A stretch of DNA of 64,000 nucleotides from Lysobacter gummosus (GTDB lineage: Bacteria > Pseudomonadota > Gammaproteobacteria > Xanthomonadales > Xanthomonadaceae): the NCBI RefSeq assembly GCF_001442805.1, contig NZ_CP011131.1, positions 5,208,001-5,272,000 of the forward strand, written 5' to 3'. The translations under genes were made by a program, and so were the position numbers. Numbering within the stretch: position 1 is the first letter of the stretch; every line of letters begins with the position of its first letter. The notes under the pieces are model-generated. The model was not told the origin of the DNA. It did no database searches and worked only from the letters and a program-made list of their open reading frames with translations. Positions 35,425 to 44,402 of this stretch are shown piece by piece.

Positions 35425-36148
35425 GTGGATTGGTGGCGAGGGCGGCAAGCAGGCCCTCGGCCGGTTGAAGGCGAACATCCAGTTCGGCGAGCAATACGTC
35501 TTGCATGTCCTTGCGAAACACATCCGGCCAGGCTTCGCCGGCCGCTGCCGGCGCCTCGCCCGGCACGCGCGCCTCGTCGCTGCCGGCGCGCGCGTTCTGG
35601 CGCAAGCGTTCGAAGTGTTCCGCGAGCAGCACCGGCGCCACCGACAGCAGGCTGCGCTCGCGCCGGCTCAGCGCCCGTTCCATCACCGCGTCCACGTCGG
35701 CGAGACGGGCCAGATCGGCCGACTGCGCGCTCAGCTTGAGCCGCAGGCGATCGCGCAAGCGGCCTACGCCGGCTTCCATCGTCTGTTGCAGGAACAGGTA
35801 GCGCTGACGGAAGAACGCGTAGTCCGGGCCTTCATCTGCGTCGGCTTGCCCGGATGTGGGCGGCGGCGCGGCGAACGCCGCATCGCCGACAATCGCGCCA
35901 GTCAGCGAAGCGCGCACGCGCGCGCATTCGTCCGCTTCCGCGGCGCTGTCGATGCGTTCGTCGTCGAGTGCCGCCGCCGGCCTGTCCAGCACGGTGGACA
36001 GCGCAACGGCATGAGTCCAATCGATCCAGTGACTCAGCTGATCCGACAACGATCGCGTGGGCTGGGGCAGGTCTGCGGCCGTCAGGCGAGCGAGCGTGCG
36101 GATGAACGTCGGGCCGCGAACCGTGGCCCGTCGAGGTGCTTGCATCAT
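35417..36148 (-). CDS. DUF3348 family protein
   Basis: A 243-residue soluble, helical protein with the DUF3348 pattern (RGPTFIRTLARLTAADLPQPTRSLSDQLSHWIDWTHAVALSTVL...YAFFRQRYLFLQQTMEAGVGRLRDRLRLKLSAQSADLARLADVDAVMERALSRRERSLLSVAPVLLAEHFERLR). First gene of the four-gene operon; its end overlaps the DUF802 start. Function unknown; a cytoplasmic component or assembly factor of the membrane pair is the best guess. Confidence 0.85.
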   Translation of the reverse strand: MMQAPRRATVRGPTFIRTLARLTAADLPQPTRSLSDQLSHWIDWTHAVALSTVLDRPAAALDDERIDSAAEADECARVRASLTGAIVGDAAFAAPPPTSGQADADEGPDYAFFRQRYLFLQQTMEAGVGRLRDRLRLKLSAQSADLARLADVDAVMERALSRRERSLLSVAPVLLAEHFERLRQNARAGSDEARVPGEAPAAAGEAWPDVFRKDMQDVLLAELDVRLQPAEGLLAALATNPHG

Positions 36149-36507
36149 TACTACTGGCTAAAAGATCGCCATTTTACACGTGCGGCCGCCGCCTGCCGCT
36201 GGCAGGGCGTCGCGGCGGGCACGGCGGGGTCCGGACATTCACGAATCGCGGCTGATTCAGCTGCTTCACAGTCGCGCAAACCCTTGCGGGCGCGGGCTAT
36301 CGAGCGTGTGGCGGCCGCCGGCTTGCGACCGGCCCGATGGGCGAAATCGGGGTTCAAAGGCGTCCGCGGGCGGCGGTTCTCGGAGCCCTTGCCAAACGCC
36401 ATCGATTTGTGCGGGCTCCTCCCGGCCGTGTCGGCCCCGGCCGCCGCGACCGCCACGGCACGAAACGCCAACGGCCGCGGCGCCGGCCGCGCGCGTGATC
36501 GCCGGCG
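36149..36507. other. Intergenic region, no gene seen
   Basis: A 359-bp gap between the end of lanM and the start of the DUF3348 operon, both minus strand. Open frames here are GC-bias shadows. It must hold the promoter of the DUF3348 operon (AT-richer patch at 36160-36180) and the end of the lanthipeptide transcript; no clear terminator hairpin was found. Confidence 0.5.
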
Positions 36508-39279
36508 CTAAGTCAGCGTCAGCGGACAGAACCCACGCGATGCGCCGCCCGCGGTCGGCTGCGCCGGCAAATGCGCCAGGCCCGCGCCGGCCAGACCGAC
36601 CATCAAACCCAGATTGCCGCGGTCGTGCGTCCAGCCCGCGCGATAGTCATCGACGGCGAACGCGGGCGCATCCATGTCGAAATCGAAGCCCAGCGCGGCG
36701 GCGACCTTGGCCAGCGCCAGATGCACGCCGGCGCTGCCGTGACACAGCGAATCGTCCTTCAGCCGCCCGAACCATTCCACGCTGCGCGCGAACGCGGCGC
36801 GCACGCAGTCGCGTTGCCACGGCTCCAGCCTGTCCCAGGCCTGCGCGCGCGCGAGCAGGAAACCGGCGGCGCCGTTGCACCAGCCCAGCGAATACTGCGG
36901 CTGCGCTTCGCGCGTGTCCGGCCACAAGCCGATGTCGGCGTCGAACAATCGGTCTTCGCGGCGCAATGCGTGCAAGGCCAGTTCGTTCATGGCGGTATCG
37001 CCGAGCGCTTGCGCCAGTTGCATCAGCGCGAAGGCGATGCCGCTGCCGCCATGGGCGAAGCCGGTCACGCAGCGATCGACGCCGTGCAGCCACCACTCCG
37101 GGCCGTCGTCGCCCGGCCGCGCCGCGGCGATCAAGCGTTCGCCGAGACGGCGCGCAACAGCGAGCAAGCGTGCGTCGCCGTCGAGACGATGCAAGGCCAG
37201 CGCGACCAGGGCGATGCCCGCGGCGCCGTCGATGATGTCGAAACGATCCGCGCTCCACTGCGGCTCGCGCGCCAGGAAGGCTTCGACAGACAACTTTCGC
37301 AATTCCTCGTCGCCGCGTTCGACCGCGGCTTCGGCCAAGGCCAGGATCAATCCTTCCATGCCCGAATACGCGCCGCTGCCGAGCATCGCGCTGCGCTCGA
37401 CCAGGATGCGCCGGCCGGTCGCGATCAGGCGTTCGGTCAAGGCGTCCGCGCCGGTATCGGCGCCCGGCGCATGGCGGCGCGACAGAAAGGCGAGGATGCC
37501 GCCGAGTCCGGTGTACAGGTCCGGCCCCATCGGCATGATCGCGAAATCGCCGCCGGGCGTGCCGGCGGGCGGGCTGTACGTCCACAACACGCTGCCGTCG
37601 CCCTCGCCGCTCACCGAGCCGTCGTCCAGCGCCGCGGCCACCGATGCGGCGAGATCGCCGTGCGCATGCCCGGCGCAACCGGCGCCGCCGTGGCAACCCA
37701 GCGCGACCGCAACAAAGCTCAGCTGGCGCGCGATCCACGAAGCATCGGCGAAACGATCCAGGCGCTCGCGCACCAGTTGCAAGGCCGAGCGCTGGAAGAA
37801 ACCGGCGATCGTGCCGAACGGACTGTGCAGATCGCAGCCGTCCAGCCGCGCTTCGAAATAGGGAATGTCGAACTGCAGCAGTTGCTGGCGCTCGCTGTCG
37901 TAGAGATGGCGCAGGAACGGCTTGCCGGCTTCCTCGCGGCGCAACTTGAGCAGCAACGCATCGGCCGCGGCCGGTTCGGCCAGGGCCGGATGGGTGGTTT
38001 CGGCCAGAAACAGCCCGTACAGATAGGTGTGACGCATGATCTGCCGCGAACGCAACGACGCGGCATCGTCCAGCAGCGCGGCGACCTGCCGCGCATGCGC
38101 CGTCAACGCCGCCGCCGCGTCGCGGTAACCGTCTGCGAAGGCCTCGAAGTACGCCGCGAACGCCGCCGGTTCGCCGTCCACGCGCGGCACCGGGCTGTCG
38201 ATGCGGATCGCATCGTGCACTCGCGACAAGCGCATGCTCGCGGTCTTGGCGTCCACCGCGACCTCGCGCGACACCGGCGCGGCCACGCGGTCGCCCTGCG
38301 CCGCGCCGGAGAACACGCCCTCGCGCGTGCGCCGCAGCGACACCACGCCGACGCCGAGCACCGATTCGCCCAGGCGCCGGTCCAGTTCGTGCTCGGCGTC
38401 CATGATCGTCACCGCCGAGGCCGCCTGCCGGTCGATGCGCGCGGTGTTGGTGAACAAGGCCTCGACATCGACGAAGAACGGCCGGCCGTGCGCGTCGGTG
38501 ACGATGTTCTCGAAGTGGATGTCGGTGCCGCACAGCAGGTGCGCCACCGCCGTGCAGGTGCCGAGCGAGCTATAGAAACGCGTGGCCGCCTCCGCCCCCT
38601 GCGCACCGCCGCCGCGCACGCCGAGCTGCCAGCCGTAGTGTTCGCGATCGATCGACTGCAGCACGGCGATATCGGTATCGGCCATGCGCTGCAGGCGCGC
38701 GTACAGCAAGTCCAGGCCCAATCCGCGCGGCTTGTAGTACAGGTCGAACGCGTCGAAGCGATAACGGATCGTCGCCCGCGCGCCGCGATGCGGGTCGCCC
38801 TGGCCGAACTCGATGCGCAGCGGCGTCAGATCGGACTTCAGGCCGAAGGCTTGCAACGCCTGCGCGTCGGCCGCCAGATGACCTAGGTGATCGCGAAGGA
38901 ATTCGACGAAACCCTCGCAGAAGCGCTGTGCGCGCCGATACAGGAAGGCGTAGCGCAGACGCAGATCGCGCGCGCGTTCGCCCTCGGCGATGGCCTGGAC
39001 GAAGGCGACGAACACCGGATCGCCGACCGCGGTGGCCGGCCTGGCCTGCGGCCCGGGCGCGGCGCCGGCATAGCGATTGAGCTCGAACACGAACACTTTC
39101 TGGAACATCCAGCACAAGCGCTGCAACAGGTATTCGCCGGCGCCGTCGATCAACGCCGGATGCAGGCCGGCCGGCACCGCGCTGGCGGCGACGCGCTCGA
39201 CGATCCGCCCGCGCAGGGCCTCGGCTTCCTCGCGACAGATCGCGGCGATGTAGTAACGATCGAAATCCAGGCTGCTCAT
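36508..39279 (-). CDS. lanM: Class II lanthipeptide synthetase LanM
   Basis: A 923-residue bifunctional enzyme that phosphorylates and dehydrates Ser/Thr in the precursor, then joins Cys thiols to form (methyl)lanthionines. The N-terminal DUF4135 dehydratase has the residues known from CylM: Lys183 (YYKPR), Asp253, His255 and Asn258 (GTDIHFENI), Asp271 and Glu273 (FVDVEALF). The C-terminal LanC-like cyclase has His743 (FAHGGSG) and zinc ligands Cys801 (GWCNGAAG), Cys846 and His847 (LCHGSAG). Both halves therefore look active. It is somewhat shorter than most LanMs (about 1000). Odd: a Gly/Cys/His-rich patch at residues 529-541. It starts one base after the thiol-disulfide gene stop and is last in the cluster. 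Confidence 0.95.
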   Translation of the reverse strand: MSSLDFDRYYIAAICREEAEALRGRIVERVAASAVPAGLHPALIDGAGEYLLQRLCWMFQKVFVFELNRYAGAAPGPQARPATAVGDPVFVAFVQAIAEGERARDLRLRYAFLYRRAQRFCEGFVEFLRDHLGHLAADAQALQAFGLKSDLTPLRIEFGQGDPHRGARATIRYRFDAFDLYYKPRGLGLDLLYARLQRMADTDIAVLQSIDREHYGWQLGVRGGGAQGAEAATRFYSSLGTCTAVAHLLCGTDIHFENIVTDAHGRPFFVDVEALFTNTARIDRQAASAVTIMDAEHELDRRLGESVLGVGVVSLRRTREGVFSGAAQGDRVAAPVSREVAVDAKTASMRLSRVHDAIRIDSPVPRVDGEPAAFAAYFEAFADGYRDAAAALTAHARQVAALLDDAASLRSRQIMRHTYLYGLFLAETTHPALAEPAAADALLLKLRREEAGKPFLRHLYDSERQQLLQFDIPYFEARLDGCDLHSPFGTIAGFFQRSALQLVRERLDRFADASWIARQLSFVAVALGCHGGAGCAGHAHGDLAASVAAALDDGSVSGEGDGSVLWTYSPPAGTPGGDFAIMPMGPDLYTGLGGILAFLSRRHAPGADTGADALTERLIATGRRILVERSAMLGSGAYSGMEGLILALAEAAVERGDEELRKLSVEAFLAREPQWSADRFDIIDGAAGIALVALALHRLDGDARLLAVARRLGERLIAAARPGDDGPEWWLHGVDRCVTGFAHGGSGIAFALMQLAQALGDTAMNELALHALRREDRLFDADIGLWPDTREAQPQYSLGWCNGAAGFLLARAQAWDRLEPWQRDCVRAAFARSVEWFGRLKDDSLCHGSAGVHLALAKVAAALGFDFDMDAPAFAVDDYRAGWTHDRGNLGLMVGLAGAGLAHLPAQPTAGGASRGFCPLTLT

Positions 39280-39280
39280 G

Positions 39281-39928
39281 TCATCGCGCTTCCGTCTTGG
39301 GTGCGTTCAAGGCCGCCTCGTAGCAGCCGAAGGTCCACGGCTCGGGCATCAGCACGCGATCGACGACCACGGTCGGGACCGAGGAAATGCCGTGCACGAT
39401 CGCGCGGTAACGCTGGCGTTCCACCCTTTGCGCGATGTCGGGCCGTTGCATGCACGCGCTCAGTTGCGCCGCGCCGAAACCGTCCGCGGGCGTGGCATCG
39501 GGAATCAATCGCCGCGCCAGCTCCGGCGCGGCGAGGCCGACCAGATCCTGGCCGTAGACGCGGTCGTACAAGGCCTTGGTGTCGACGCCGGGGCGTTCCT
39601 GCAGGCAGGTCACCGCATGCGCCAGTTCGGTCGAACCCTCGCGGATCGGAAACGCCAGCACGCGGATCTTCGCTTGGCCGCCATCGACGAAGCGCGCCAT
39701 CAGCCTGGGCAGCATCTCGGCATGGAAACGCTTGCAGGCCGGACATCCGTAGTCGGTGACCAAGACGATTTCGTGCGCCGCATCCGCTCGGCCCAGCACC
39801 GGCAAGTCGTCGATCTGCATCGTCTGCAAAGGCTCCGAGCGCCCGGCCGCCATCAACACGAACCCCAGCGATACCGCCAGCAACACCACCAATGCCGACG
39901 CGCCGATCCAGATCCACGGTCCTTTCAT
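39281..39928 (-). CDS. Membrane-anchored DsbA/DsbG-like thiol-disulfide protein
   Basis: A 215-residue thioredoxin-fold protein. A single N-terminal hydrophobic segment (residues about 4-28) anchors or exports it, placing the domain in the periplasm. The active site is Cys62-Pro-Ala-Cys65 (TDYGCPACKRFHAEM) and the cis-Pro is Pro185 (ISSVPTVVVD), followed by a typical DsbA-like helical insert. It lies between the permease genes and lanM with 1-9 bases on either side, so it belongs to the lanthipeptide operon. Likely role: forming or isomerising disulfides in the Cys-rich product; maintaining reduced Cys is the alternative. Confidence 0.88.
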   Translation of the reverse strand: MKGPWIWIGASALVVLLAVSLGFVLMAAGRSEPLQTMQIDDLPVLGRADAAHEIVLVTDYGCPACKRFHAEMLPRLMARFVDGGQAKIRVLAFPIREGSTELAHAVTCLQERPGVDTKALYDRVYGQDLVGLAAPELARRLIPDATPADGFGAAQLSACMQRPDIAQRVERQRYRAIVHGISSVPTVVVDRVLMPEPWTFGCYEAALNAPKTEAR

Positions 39929-39937
39929 GTCTTCACC

Positions 39938-41269
39938 TCAGTGATGATGCAAACCGGCCACGGGGTCCAACCGCGCCGCGCGCGCCGCCGGCCACACGCC
40001 GGTCAGCAGGCCGACCAGCAGCGCGGTGACGATCCCGATCAGGCAACCCGAGCCGGACACGGTCGGTTCGCCGAAGTAACTCGACGTGGCGGTGATCGCC
40101 CACGCCGCCGCCGCGCCCAGCACGACGCCGAGCACGCCGCCGAAACCGGTGAGGATCACCGCCTCGGCCAGGAATTCGAGAAAGATGCCGCCGCGCGAGG
40201 CGCCGATGGCGCGCTTGATGGCGATCTCGCGGCGGCGCGCATTGACGCCGGACAGCATCACGTTGCCGATGCCCAGCGCCGCCACCGCGAACACCACCGC
40301 CATCAGCAGGAACAACCCGGCGCGCACGCTGGCCAGAGTGGTGTCGAGATAGCTGCGCAGGCGTTGCGCGGTGACCACGATGAAGTCGTCCTCGCCGCGC
40401 GCGGTATGACGGTGCTTGCGCAACTCGGCGGTGAGGCGGCGGCCGATCGCGTCGATGTCGTCCTGCCCGGCGAAGCCGGCGTGCAGCTCCAGATCGCTGC
40501 GGCTGCCGTCGCTGTCCATCGCCCGCACCAGGCCGATCGGCGCGATCACCAACCGTTCGAAGTCGAATCCCAACGCGCTGCCGGCGCCCTTGACCACGCC
40601 GCTGACGCGGCAGCTTCGTCCCGGCAGGACCAGATCGCGGCCGATCACCGCCGCCGCGCCGCCGAGTTCCGCCGCCAGACTGCGTCCGGCCAGGCACTGC
40701 CGGCCGCCGCCGCCGCGCCAGTCCTCGCGCGAGGGCCAGGCACCGGCGACCAGTTCGATTTCGCCCAGCGCGAAGTAGTCCAGGGTGGTGCCGTACACCG
40801 CCGCGGTGCTTTTGCGCGAGCCCAGCGCGATCGCGTTGTTGAACGCGCCGTAGCGCAGAAACGGCGCCACCGGCCGCTGCGGAAAGGCGCGCGAGACCGT
40901 GCGCAGGTCCTGCTCGGACAAGCGGTTGGCGGTGCCCAGCAGCAAGGATTCGTACGACGGATCGGCGCGCACGATCACCACTTGCCGGCCCATCGATTCG
41001 AACGAGCGCACCAGGGTGCGCGACAAGCCTTCCGACAGCGACGCGACCGAGACGATGCCGGCCACGCCCAGGGCCACGCTCAGCATCGCCACCGCCGTGC
41101 GCACCGGGAAACTGCGCAACTGCCGCAGCGCGGCGTGGAAGGCTTCGCCGAGCACGAACCACGCGCCCGGCGCGGCCGCGGGCAGGACCGATGCGGCATC
41201 GGCGCGCGCGCGCGCCTGCGCGGCGGCGATCGCGGTGTCGTCGTGGCCGGGGCGCGCGCCTGCGGTCAT
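39938..41269 (-). CDS. MacB/FtsX-type ABC transporter permease (second)
   Basis: A 443-residue permease of the MacB-like mechanotransmission type: helix after residue 45 (SFPVRTAVAMLSVALGVAGIVSVASLSEG), a 230-residue periplasmic MacB-PCD-like domain, and the FtsX domain with three C-terminal helices (AGLFLLMAVVFAVAALGIGNVMLSGVNARRREIAIKRAIGASRGGIFLEFL). Its start overlaps the first permease by ATGA. The N-terminal 45 residues are an Ala-rich extension. It ends in Leu-His-His-His. Works with the MacB-like ATPase and the HlyD adaptor of the cluster. Confidence 0.88.
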   Translation of the reverse strand: MTAGARPGHDDTAIAAAQARARADAASVLPAAAPGAWFVLGEAFHAALRQLRSFPVRTAVAMLSVALGVAGIVSVASLSEGLSRTLVRSFESMGRQVVIVRADPSYESLLLGTANRLSEQDLRTVSRAFPQRPVAPFLRYGAFNNAIALGSRKSTAAVYGTTLDYFALGEIELVAGAWPSREDWRGGGGRQCLAGRSLAAELGGAAAVIGRDLVLPGRSCRVSGVVKGAGSALGFDFERLVIAPIGLVRAMDSDGSRSDLELHAGFAGQDDIDAIGRRLTAELRKHRHTARGEDDFIVVTAQRLRSYLDTTLASVRAGLFLLMAVVFAVAALGIGNVMLSGVNARRREIAIKRAIGASRGGIFLEFLAEAVILTGFGGVLGVVLGAAAAWAITATSSYFGEPTVSGSGCLIGIVTALLVGLLTGVWPAARAARLDPVAGLHHH

Positions 41270-42477
41270 TGGCTGCGCAACACGTTTTTCGGATCCTTGC
41301 GCGCGGCCTGCCAGGCCGGCGCCAGCGAGAACGCCAGCACCAGCGCGGTGGTCGCCATCGCCACCAGCGCGCAGGCCTGCCAGCCCAGCACCGGCGCCGA
41401 GTCCAGGCGCAGTACGTTCTTGAGCGCGCCGGCGGCGATGCGGCCGAGCAGCAGGCCCAGCGGGATCGAGATCAGACACAGCAGCAGCGCCTCGCACACG
41501 AACATCCATGCGATGTCGGCACGGGTCGCGCCGATCGCGCGGCGCAGGCCGATTTCGCCCGAACGCTCGTCGGCGCTGAGGAACATCATGTTCATCACGC
41601 CCAACGCGGCGACCAGCGAGGCCAGCAGCGAGATCCACGCCAGCGTGCGGCCCTGGCTCTGGGTCGCGCCGCGCGCGCTGTCCAGCAGCGCCTGCTTGGC
41701 CTCGATGCGCAAATCGTCCGCATCGAAGCGGCCGCCGTACTTGCGCAGCAACAGCGCGGACAACTTCGCGCGCAGGCGCTCCATGTCGGCGCCGGCGGCG
41801 GCCTTAACCACCAGCCGGCCGCCGTCGTCGCCGGGCTTGACCAGCGCACCGGCGCCGGCCAGCGGCAGGAACACCGCATCGTCGTTGGACACGAACTTGC
41901 CCGGCTCGTCGGTCGCCGCCAGCACGCCGCCGACCACGTACCACTGCCCGCCCACGCGCAGGAATTTGCCCACCGGCGAGCCGCCGGGAAACAGGGCGGC
42001 GGCGATGCGCGCACCGAGCAGGCATCGCTTGCCCGATCCGGCGCCGCGGCCGAGCCCGCGGCCCTGCCCGACCTTTATGCGATCGATATCGAAGTAGTCC
42101 TCGCTCACCGCCAGCACCTGCGCCACCTGCCGCGTGCCCGGCCCTTCCAGCAAGGTCGCCGCGCCGGACAGCTCCTGCACCAGCGCCGCGCGCGCGACCC
42201 ATTGCGGCATCCGCTGCAGGTCGGACAGATCGCTCGGCGACGGCACGAAGCCGCCGCTGGCGGTGGACTGGCCGCGGATCACCAGGGTGTCGTTGCCCAA
42301 GGTCTCGAAGCGCCGGCCGAGCACCTGCGCCATGCCCTCGGCGATGCTGGCCACGGTCGAATACGCCATCACCGCCAGCACGATCGCGCTGGCGCACAGC
42401 ACGGTCGGACGCGGACTGCGCGCCAGCGAGCGCGCGGCGTCGGCCAAACCCGCCAGCCAGCGGCGCAAGCCGTCCAT
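41266..42477 (-). CDS. MacB/FtsX-type ABC transporter permease (first)
   Basis: A 403-residue permease with an N-terminal helix (SPRPTVLCASAIVLAVMAYSTVASIAEGM), a periplasmic domain and the FtsX C-terminal three-helix domain (LAWISLLASLVAALGVMNMMFLSADERSGEIGLRRAIGATRADIAWMFVCEALLL). The ATG at 42477 (MDGLRRWLAGL) is chosen since the upstream extension overlaps the ATPase gene. Paralogous to the downstream permease but clearly diverged, so the two probably form a heterodimer. Role: self-protection or extrusion of the lanthipeptide; not distinguishable from sequence. Confidence 0.88.
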   Translation of the reverse strand: MDGLRRWLAGLADAARSLARSPRPTVLCASAIVLAVMAYSTVASIAEGMAQVLGRRFETLGNDTLVIRGQSTASGGFVPSPSDLSDLQRMPQWVARAALVQELSGAATLLEGPGTRQVAQVLAVSEDYFDIDRIKVGQGRGLGRGAGSGKRCLLGARIAAALFPGGSPVGKFLRVGGQWYVVGGVLAATDEPGKFVSNDDAVFLPLAGAGALVKPGDDGGRLVVKAAAGADMERLRAKLSALLLRKYGGRFDADDLRIEAKQALLDSARGATQSQGRTLAWISLLASLVAALGVMNMMFLSADERSGEIGLRRAIGATRADIAWMFVCEALLLCLISIPLGLLLGRIAAGALKNVLRLDSAPVLGWQACALVAMATTALVLAFSLAPAWQAARKDPKNVLRSQ

Positions 42478-42481
42478 GCGC

Positions 42482-43171
42482 TCAGGCAGTCGCGAGCGCG
42501 GCGGCGTCGAGCACGCGGCCGTCGGAGACCCGGATCGTGCGCTGGCAGCGCTCGGCCACGTGCGGCGCATGGGTCACCACGATCAAGGTGCGGCCGTTGG
42601 CATGGATGCGCGCGAATACGTCCAGGACTTCGTCGGAGGTCTTCGAATCCAGATTGCCGGTGGGTTCGTCGGCCAGGATGATGTCCGGCTCGCCGACGAT
42701 GGCGCGGGCGATCGCCACGCGCTGGCGCTCGCCGCCGGACAATTCGTCGGGTCGGTGCGCGGCGCGGCGCTCCATGCCCACCTCGGCCAGGGCGGCGGAT
42801 GCGCGCGCGCGCGCAGCCGCGCGCGCCAGCCCGCGATAGCGCAAGGGCAGCATCACGTTCTCCAGCGCCGAGCAATTGCCCAGCAGATGGAAGCTCTGGA
42901 ACACGAAGCCGATCGTGCGATTGCGAAAGCCGGACAGCGCCGCATCGTCCTGGCGCTGCACCGGCCGGCCGTGGATGCGGATTTCGCCGGCATCGGGCGT
43001 GTCGAGAAAACCGATGATGTTGAGCAGGGTCGATTTGCCCGAGCCCGAGGCGCCCATCACCGCGACGTATTCGTGCTGCGCCACCTGCAGATCGACGCCG
43101 CGCAGCACCGTCACCTCGGTCGCGCCGAGGCGATAGCTCTTGCGGATGCCGCTGAGCTCAACCGCGTTCAT
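42482..43171 (-). CDS. MacB-like ABC transporter ATPase
   Basis: A 229-residue ATPase of the MacB/LolD group. Walker A GASGSGKST, Q-loop FVFQSFHLL, signature LSGGERQR, Walker B IILADEPTGNLD and switch His in VVTHAPHVAERC are all present. Overlaps the HlyD gene by 14 bases and precedes the two permeases by four bases. With them it forms a split MacB: ATPase and two FtsX permeases on separate chains. Confidence 0.92.
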   Translation of the reverse strand: MNAVELSGIRKSYRLGATEVTVLRGVDLQVAQHEYVAVMGASGSGKSTLLNIIGFLDTPDAGEIRIHGRPVQRQDDAALSGFRNRTIGFVFQSFHLLGNCSALENVMLPLRYRGLARAAARARASAALAEVGMERRAAHRPDELSGGERQRVAIARAIVGEPDIILADEPTGNLDSKTSDEVLDVFARIHANGRTLIVVTHAPHVAERCQRTIRVSDGRVLDAAALATA

Positions 43172-44402
43172 ACGAAATCACGCGCACACGGGTGCCCGGC
43201 CGCAGCGAGGGTTGGCCCGATGCGGGCACCACGATCAAGTCCTCGGCGCTGAGGCCGCGGCGGATTTCCTGGCGGCTGTCGTTGGCGTCGCCCAACTGCA
43301 CCTCGCGCAGGCTGGCGATGCCGTCGCGCACGACCAACACGGTGCCGGTGTTGCCCTTGCCCGCCGCCGCCGTCGTCGTCGCCTCGCCTTCCTCGCGCAG
43401 GGCCGCGATCGGCACGGTCAACACCGGCGCGCTCTTGCGGCTGGGAAACTCGACCCGGCAGGTCATGCCGGTGCGCAGGCTGGCGCGGCCGATATTGCGG
43501 ATGTCGATCAGCACCTCGTAACTGGCCGCGCCGGTGGCGGCGGCGCCGTTGCCGCTGCCGGCGGCCGCGCGCGTGGGCGCCATCGACACCGACCGCACCG
43601 TGCCCTGCAACGGCGTTTCGTCGAACGCCGGCACCACCACGTTGGCGATCGCACCGGGGCGGATCTTCCACACGTCGTATTCGCCGAGCTTGGCGGTGGC
43701 CACCAGCACGCTGGTGTCGGCGATGCGGGCCACGGTCGAGCCGCTGAAGCTCAGCGCGCTGGGCACCGCGGTTTCGCCCGCCGACACGTCGATCGACAGC
43801 ACCGTGCCGTCGATCGGCGAGCGCAGCAGCGACTTGTGCAGGCTGTCGCGCACCTCGTCCACCAATGCGCGCTGGTTCTGGATGCGGGTACCGCCCTGGC
43901 GGTATTCGGCGTCGGCCTGACGATAGGCCGCGCGCGCTTCGTCCAGGTCGGCCTCGCTGACCAACTGCTGCTTGCGCAGCTCGGTGAACCTGCGCAGCTT
44001 GGCCGCGGCCAGCTCGCGCGATGCGCGATTGACTTCGAGCGAGGCGACCTCGCCGTCGCGCCCGGCTTCGCGCTGGGCCAACTGCGCCTCGTACTGCTGC
44101 GAGCGCAGCTTCATCAGCGGTTGGCCGCGCTTGACCTCGTCGCCCTGGCGCACGTAGATCTCTTCCACCGCGCCCAGCACCTCGGCGGTCATCGCCAGTT
44201 CGTTGCGGTACGACAGCGTGCCGTCGGCGAAGATCACCGTCGGCAAGGCGTCGAGTTTCGGATTGACCACCGCCACCGGCGCGACCGAGGCGACCGTGTT
44301 GCGCGTCACCAGCAAGCCCAGCGCCAACACGCACAGCGCCAGCGCGCCGGCGGCGATCGCCAGACGCCGCGGGCGGCGCTCAGGCGTAGACGGGGAGTTC
44401 AT
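43158..44402 (-). CDS. HlyD/MacA-like periplasmic adaptor
   Basis: A 414-residue membrane-fusion protein. One N-terminal helix (LAIAAGALALCVLALGLLVT), a lipoyl/barrel-sandwich (VLGAVEEIYVRQGDEVKRGQPLMKLRSQQYEAQLAQREAGRDGE and RSPIDGTVLSIDVSAGETAVP) flanking a helical hairpin, then beta-barrel and membrane-proximal domains. It bridges inner-membrane transporters to an outer-membrane TolC-type channel, which is not in the window. Its start overlaps lanT by 23 bases, so it may serve LanT, the MacB-like module, or both. Confidence 0.9.
   Translation of the reverse strand: MNSPSTPERRPRRLAIAAGALALCVLALGLLVTRNTVASVAPVAVVNPKLDALPTVIFADGTLSYRNELAMTAEVLGAVEEIYVRQGDEVKRGQPLMKLRSQQYEAQLAQREAGRDGEVASLEVNRASRELAAAKLRRFTELRKQQLVSEADLDEARAAYRQADAEYRQGGTRIQNQRALVDEVRDSLHKSLLRSPIDGTVLSIDVSAGETAVPSALSFSGSTVARIADTSVLVATAKLGEYDVWKIRPGAIANVVVPAFDETPLQGTVRSVSMAPTRAAAGSGNGAAATGAASYEVLIDIRNIGRASLRTGMTCRVEFPSRKSAPVLTVPIAALREEGEATTTAAAGKGNTGTVLVVRDGIASLREVQLGDANDSRQEIRRGLSAEDLIVVPASGQPSLRPGTRVRVISYERG

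Noticed and set aside
31934..36148. Complete Zorya defence system
   Set aside because: Only the A/B-like membrane pair is present; no ZorC, ZorD helicase/nuclease or ZorE gene lies in or near the operon.
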